From positions 3,587,501-3,651,500 of the forward strand of contig NZ_CP080590.1 in the NCBI RefSeq assembly GCF_019504385.1: 64,000 nt of DNA, in the 5' to 3' direction. Position numbers and translations under genes: made by a program. This document shows positions 61,713 to 64,000 of this stretch, piece by piece; within the stretch, counting starts at the first letter, position 1, and each line of letters begins with the position of its first letter. This stretch comes from Devosia salina (lineage in GTDB: Bacteria > Pseudomonadota > Alphaproteobacteria > Rhizobiales > Devosiaceae). The notes under the pieces are model-generated. The model was not told where the DNA came from. It made no database searches and was given only the letters and a program-made list of their open reading frames with translations.

Positions 61713-62210
61713 ATGACCCCTGCCCGCCCCTATGACAAGATCGCCGCCGGCCTGGCCTTTGTTCTCGGCCTTGCCACCATCCTGGGCGCACTGGGCTCGC
61801 AATTCATCGGCGGGCTGCAGCCCTGCGAACTCTGCCTCGAACAGCGCTTGCCCTATTACTGGGGCCTGCCGCTCCTGGCCTTGGTCCTGATCCTGTGGAA
61901 CCGCCTGCCGCTACCGGTCTGGTACCTGGCCATGGGCATCGTGGCTGCGCTCTTTGCCTGGGGCGCCTATTTGGGCGGCTATCACTCGGGCGTCGAATGG
62001 GGGTTCTGGCCCGGCCCGACCGCCTGCACTGGTGTGGGTGAGAGCTTTTCGCTCGACGCGCTCAACGACATGCAGCGCGTCATCGGCTGCGACGTCGTGC
62101 AGTTCCGCTTTCTCGGACTTTCCTTGGCCGGGTACAACGCCCTGATTTCGGCAGCCATTGTTGTGCTGCTGCTGGGCGCGATGCTGTTTCACGCGCGGCG
62201 CAAGGGCTAG
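61713..62210 (+). CDS. Disulfide bond formation protein DsbB
   Basis: The 165-residue membrane protein has four helices, the first periplasmic cysteine pair C38-E-L-C41 and the second C105/C126, all required to reoxidise DsbA and pass electrons to quinone. ATG 61713 gives MTPARPYDKIAAGLAF. An in-frame TTG at 61626 overlaps the previous stop, but its extension is not membrane-compatible. No dsbA is in the window. It converges with parE and overlaps its 3' end by four bases. Confidence 0.9.
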   Translation: MTPARPYDKIAAGLAFVLGLATILGALGSQFIGGLQPCELCLEQRLPYYWGLPLLALVLILWNRLPLPVWYLAMGIVAALFAWGAYLGGYHSGVEWGFWPGPTACTGVGESFSLDALNDMQRVIGCDVVQFRFLGLSLAGYNALISAAIVVLLLGAMLFHARRKG

Positions 62211-62491
62211 AGGTCCAGCTCGTTCATATCCCTTGCCGCGTGGATCACGCGGACAACCCGAACGTCGCTGGCAGTGACTTGGTAGAGCACCAAGTAGTTG
62301 CCGATGGGCATTCGCCGATAGCCCTTGGGCTTTTCCAAGAGTGCATAGCGCATGCTTTCGCTGCTCAGCGACCTGCAGGCCAGCTCCAACTCTGCAACGA
62401 ATGTTGCAGCTCGACTGGCATTTTCAAGGCCGATGAAATCACCGATCGCGCACAGGTCTCGCAAAGCCTTGGGCGAGAAGACGACCCGCAT
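62207..62491 (-). CDS. ParE/RelE-family toxin
   Basis: The 94-residue protein has the RelE/ParE fold: VVFSPKALRDLCAIGDFIG, then RRMPIGNYLVLYQVTASDVRVVRVIHAARD. The YLVLYQV and VVRVIHAARDM parts are typical ParE, whose targets are usually DNA gyrase. The ATG overlaps the antitoxin stop by one base (TGATG), the standard antitoxin-first order. It is intact. Confidence 0.93.
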   Translation of the reverse strand: MRVVFSPKALRDLCAIGDFIGLENASRAATFVAELELACRSLSSESMRYALLEKPKGYRRMPIGNYLVLYQVTASDVRVVRVIHAARDMNELDL

Positions 62492-62748
62492 CAGGCCGTT
62501 TTTCGCCCGGTGGCGTACCGCGCCTTCAGTTCGTCAAAAACCGCTTCCGCATCGAGCCAGCCGTCCCTTTCAGCCTCGACCTGAGCCGCTTCGAGGCTTG
62601 CCTCCAACTCCCGCAGCCGCGCTTCACGCTCCTGCACCAGACGGACGCCTTCACGCAGGACTTCGCTCTTGGAATTGTAGCGGCCGTTTTCGACCAGGTC
62701 ATTGACGACCTTTTCGAGCACTTCGCCCAGATCGGCGCTGATAGCCAT
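62491..62748 (-). CDS. ParD-family (CopG/RHH) antitoxin
   Basis: The 85-residue antitoxin has an N-terminal ribbon-helix-helix with VVNDLVENGRYNSKSEVLREGVRLVQERE, the ParD signature, and a C-terminal helix that would wrap ParE. A GGAGG precedes the ATG at 62748. It should repress its own promoter: a 17-bp palindrome over the -10 box lies just upstream. Confidence 0.94.
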   Translation of the reverse strand: MAISADLGEVLEKVVNDLVENGRYNSKSEVLREGVRLVQEREARLRELEASLEAAQVEAERDGWLDAEAVFDELKARYATGRKTA

Positions 62749-62772
62749 GGCGAACCTCCATTATCCGGAGAT

Positions 62773-62804
62773 TCAATAATAGTTATTGACCGATATTGCC
62801 GCAA
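62773..62804 (-). promoter_or_regulatory. parDE promoter with operator palindrome
   Basis: On the minus strand TTGCGG (62799-62804) and TATTAT (62776-62781) are spaced by 17 bases. The -10 box sits in a perfect 7-3-7 palindrome, TCAATAA-N3-TTATTGA (62773-62789), about 25 bases before the parD ATG, the expected place for ParD autoregulation. Confidence 0.65.
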
Positions 62805-62832
62805 GGTATGCGCGAGGCGCGCTGCCCCGCCC

Positions 62833-63390
62833 TCACGGCTCCAGTTCGATGTCCCAATAGAGATAGTCGAGCCAGCTCTGGTGCAGATGGTTGGGCGGGA
62901 AGGCCCGGCCATTATTGTGCAGGTCATGCACACTCGGCGCATAGGGCTTCTGATGCGGGAACATCTTGATCTCGCTCGGCAGCCGGTTGGCCTTCCTGAG
63001 ATTACAGGGCGCGCAGGCCGCCACGACATTCTCCCAGGTGGTCAGCCCGCCCTTGGAGCGGGGGATGACATGATCGAAGGTCAGATCATGGGTTGACCCG
63101 CAATACTGGCACTGGAAGCGGTCGCGCAGGAAGACGTTGAAGCGGGTGAAGGCCGGATGCCGCGCCGGCTTCACATAATCGCGCAGCGACACGACGCTGG
63201 GCAGCCGCATTTCGAAGCTGGGCGAATGGATGACCGTGTCGTAGTGCGAAACGATGTTCACCCGGTCCAGGCACACCGCCTTGATGGCGTCCTGCCACGA
63301 CCACAAGGATAGCGGATAGTAACTGAGCGGCCGGAAATCGGCGTTCAGCACAAGGGCGGGACAAGCCTCAGGCGACACATGGATAGTCAC
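62833..63390 (-). CDS. HNH endonuclease family protein
   Basis: The 185-residue protein has a C-terminal HNH domain: CQYCGSTHDLTFDHVIPRS with the zinc CxxC pair, the catalytic DH, then NVVAACAPCNLRKANRLP with the second CxxC and Asn. The N-terminal part (VLNADFRPLSYYPLSLWSWQDAIKAV) is the conserved start of a housekeeping-like HNH group found in most alphaproteobacteria, so it is unlikely to be phage or homing related. Its substrate is unknown. Confidence 0.92.
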   Translation of the reverse strand: MTIHVSPEACPALVLNADFRPLSYYPLSLWSWQDAIKAVCLDRVNIVSHYDTVIHSPSFEMRLPSVVSLRDYVKPARHPAFTRFNVFLRDRFQCQYCGSTHDLTFDHVIPRSKGGLTTWENVVAACAPCNLRKANRLPSEIKMFPHQKPYAPSVHDLHNNGRAFPPNHLHQSWLDYLYWDIELEP

Positions 63391-63479
63391 TTGAGTCTCC
63401 CGAAACGGGAATCGCGTAAGTCCATAGCCCCTTTATACTAAGCCCTTTGTGTCGGGCGTGTGAAGCGGGGGCGACAGGC

Positions 63480-64000
63480 TTATTTTTCGCTGACCCGGGC
63501 GATGAACTCACTGGCAAAGGCCAGCCCGTCGGGGGCAATGCCGTGGGCCACGCCGCGGCTGACATGATAATGCACGTCGAACCCGGCATGGCTGAGCACA
63601 CTCTCGGCCTCGGCACTGTGGTTGGGATCGACCACGTCGTCCTGGTCGCCGTGAATAAGACAGATCGGAGGCCGGGCCAGAGCGTCCCCGCCAAACCCCT
63701 CCGGCGCCAGGAAGGCCCCCGAAAATCCGATAATGCCCATCAAGCTCTGCGCGGCCGGCAGAGATGTGCCCACATGCAAGGCCATCATCGCGCCCTGACT
63801 GAAGCCGGTAAGCAGAGTGCGATCGGGGGTGATCGTCGTCTGGGTCCAGAGGTCGTTGAGAAAATCCACCAGCACTGGGCGCGCATTGACGACACCGGTC
63901 TGGCGGCTGGCCAGGCGGTCGCCGGTCCAGTCTATGGGGAACCACTGATAGCCGCCCATGGGCGTGCCGATGGGCGCATGGGGCGACACGAACAGCGCGC
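63480..64000 (-). CDS. Alpha/beta-hydrolase (phospholipase/carboxylesterase family), N-terminus outside window
   Basis: The frame is open to the right edge. The last 173 residues contain the nucleophile elbow LLTGFSQGAMMALHVG, the acid in ICLIHGDQDDVVDP and the catalytic histidine in GVAHGIAPDGL, so a full Ser-Asp-His triad is present. The pattern fits the YpfH/Est2-like esterase group. The start lies beyond position 64000. It is upstream of the HNH gene on the same strand. Confidence 0.9.
   Translation of the reverse strand, partial: ALFVSPHAPIGTPMGGYQWFPIDWTGDRLASRQTGVVNARPVLVDFLNDLWTQTTITPDRTLLTGFSQGAMMALHVGTSLPAAQSLMGIIGFSGAFLAPEGFGGDALARPPICLIHGDQDDVVDPNHSAEAESVLSHAGFDVHYHVSRGVAHGIAPDGLAFASEFIARVSEK

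Noticed and set aside
62833..63390. Homing or restriction HNH nuclease
   Set aside because: The N-terminal region and housekeeping-like setting match a conserved HNH group found in most alphaproteobacteria.

Overview
The window is GC-rich chromosomal DNA from an alphaproteobacterium. Gene content and order point to the Hyphomicrobiales (Rhizobiales). Devosiaceae (Devosia/Pelagibacterium type) is my best guess, but that is an inference. Supporting signs are a DUF4167 protein, a CdnL/CarD regulator, an aerobic-type CobS/CobT cobaltochelatase pair, an NDUFAF5-like methyltransferase, a DUF1178 protein, and an intergenic repeat of the kind scattered through Rhizobiales genomes (58262-58372). Most of the sequence is conserved housekeeping DNA, tightly packed with many 1-4 base gene overlaps and frequent GTG/TTG starts.

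Layout. 1-6083: end of an M23 peptidase, a VOC protein, clpB, a GT87-type membrane glycosyltransferase and a DUF4167 protein. 6084-13013: prmC, prfA, ptsP and lysC on the minus strand, facing ubiG. 13075-17982: a looser, partly accessory stretch with a Gly/Asn-rich exported protein, a PRC-barrel-like protein, a PagL-like barrel, a DHFR-family reductase, an orphan membrane protein, long gene-free DNA and a MITE-like inverted-repeat element. 17983-26236: ilvD, aldo/keto reductase, MmcQ-DUF1178-nitrilase-grxC-comF on the minus strand, then methyltransferase-GST-kinase on the plus strand and an SMR efflux gene. 26354-31160: carD, fdxA, an S4-domain protein and a large Suv3-like helicase. 31161-39951: NTF2-like gene between two diverged copies of one intergenic sequence, DUF3108, rpmB, yhhQ, VOC, phytase-like esterase, cobT, cobS and a DnaJ-domain protein. 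39993-48331: bolA, CNNM/CorC, aroB, aroK, a small membrane protein, xerD, accA, L,D-transpeptidase, an envelope protein and a small methyltransferase. 48344-64000: secA, parvulin, a TetR/small membrane protein/BCCT block, argJ, GNAT, mutT, a lone Flp pilin, M48 protease, thermonuclease, DUF72, dsbB, a ParDE module, an HNH protein and a truncated esterase.

Genes that work together include prfA/prmC (release factor and its methylase), aroB/aroK (shikimate pathway), cobS/cobT (cobalt insertion), secA with the parvulin (export and folding), the S4/helicase pair (RNA metabolism) and parD/parE (toxin-antitoxin).

I see no complete insertion sequence, prophage, CRISPR array, tRNA or rRNA. I did not find a clearly new multi-gene system. 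The most interesting signals are non-coding: a promoter-terminator unit upstream of carD that could make a ~50-nt RNA; paired GANTC-rich intergenic repeats around 31.3 and 32.1 kb; a long hairpin plus a G-tract cluster between ptsP and prfA; and well-formed operators at the TetR, parDE and ilvD promoters.
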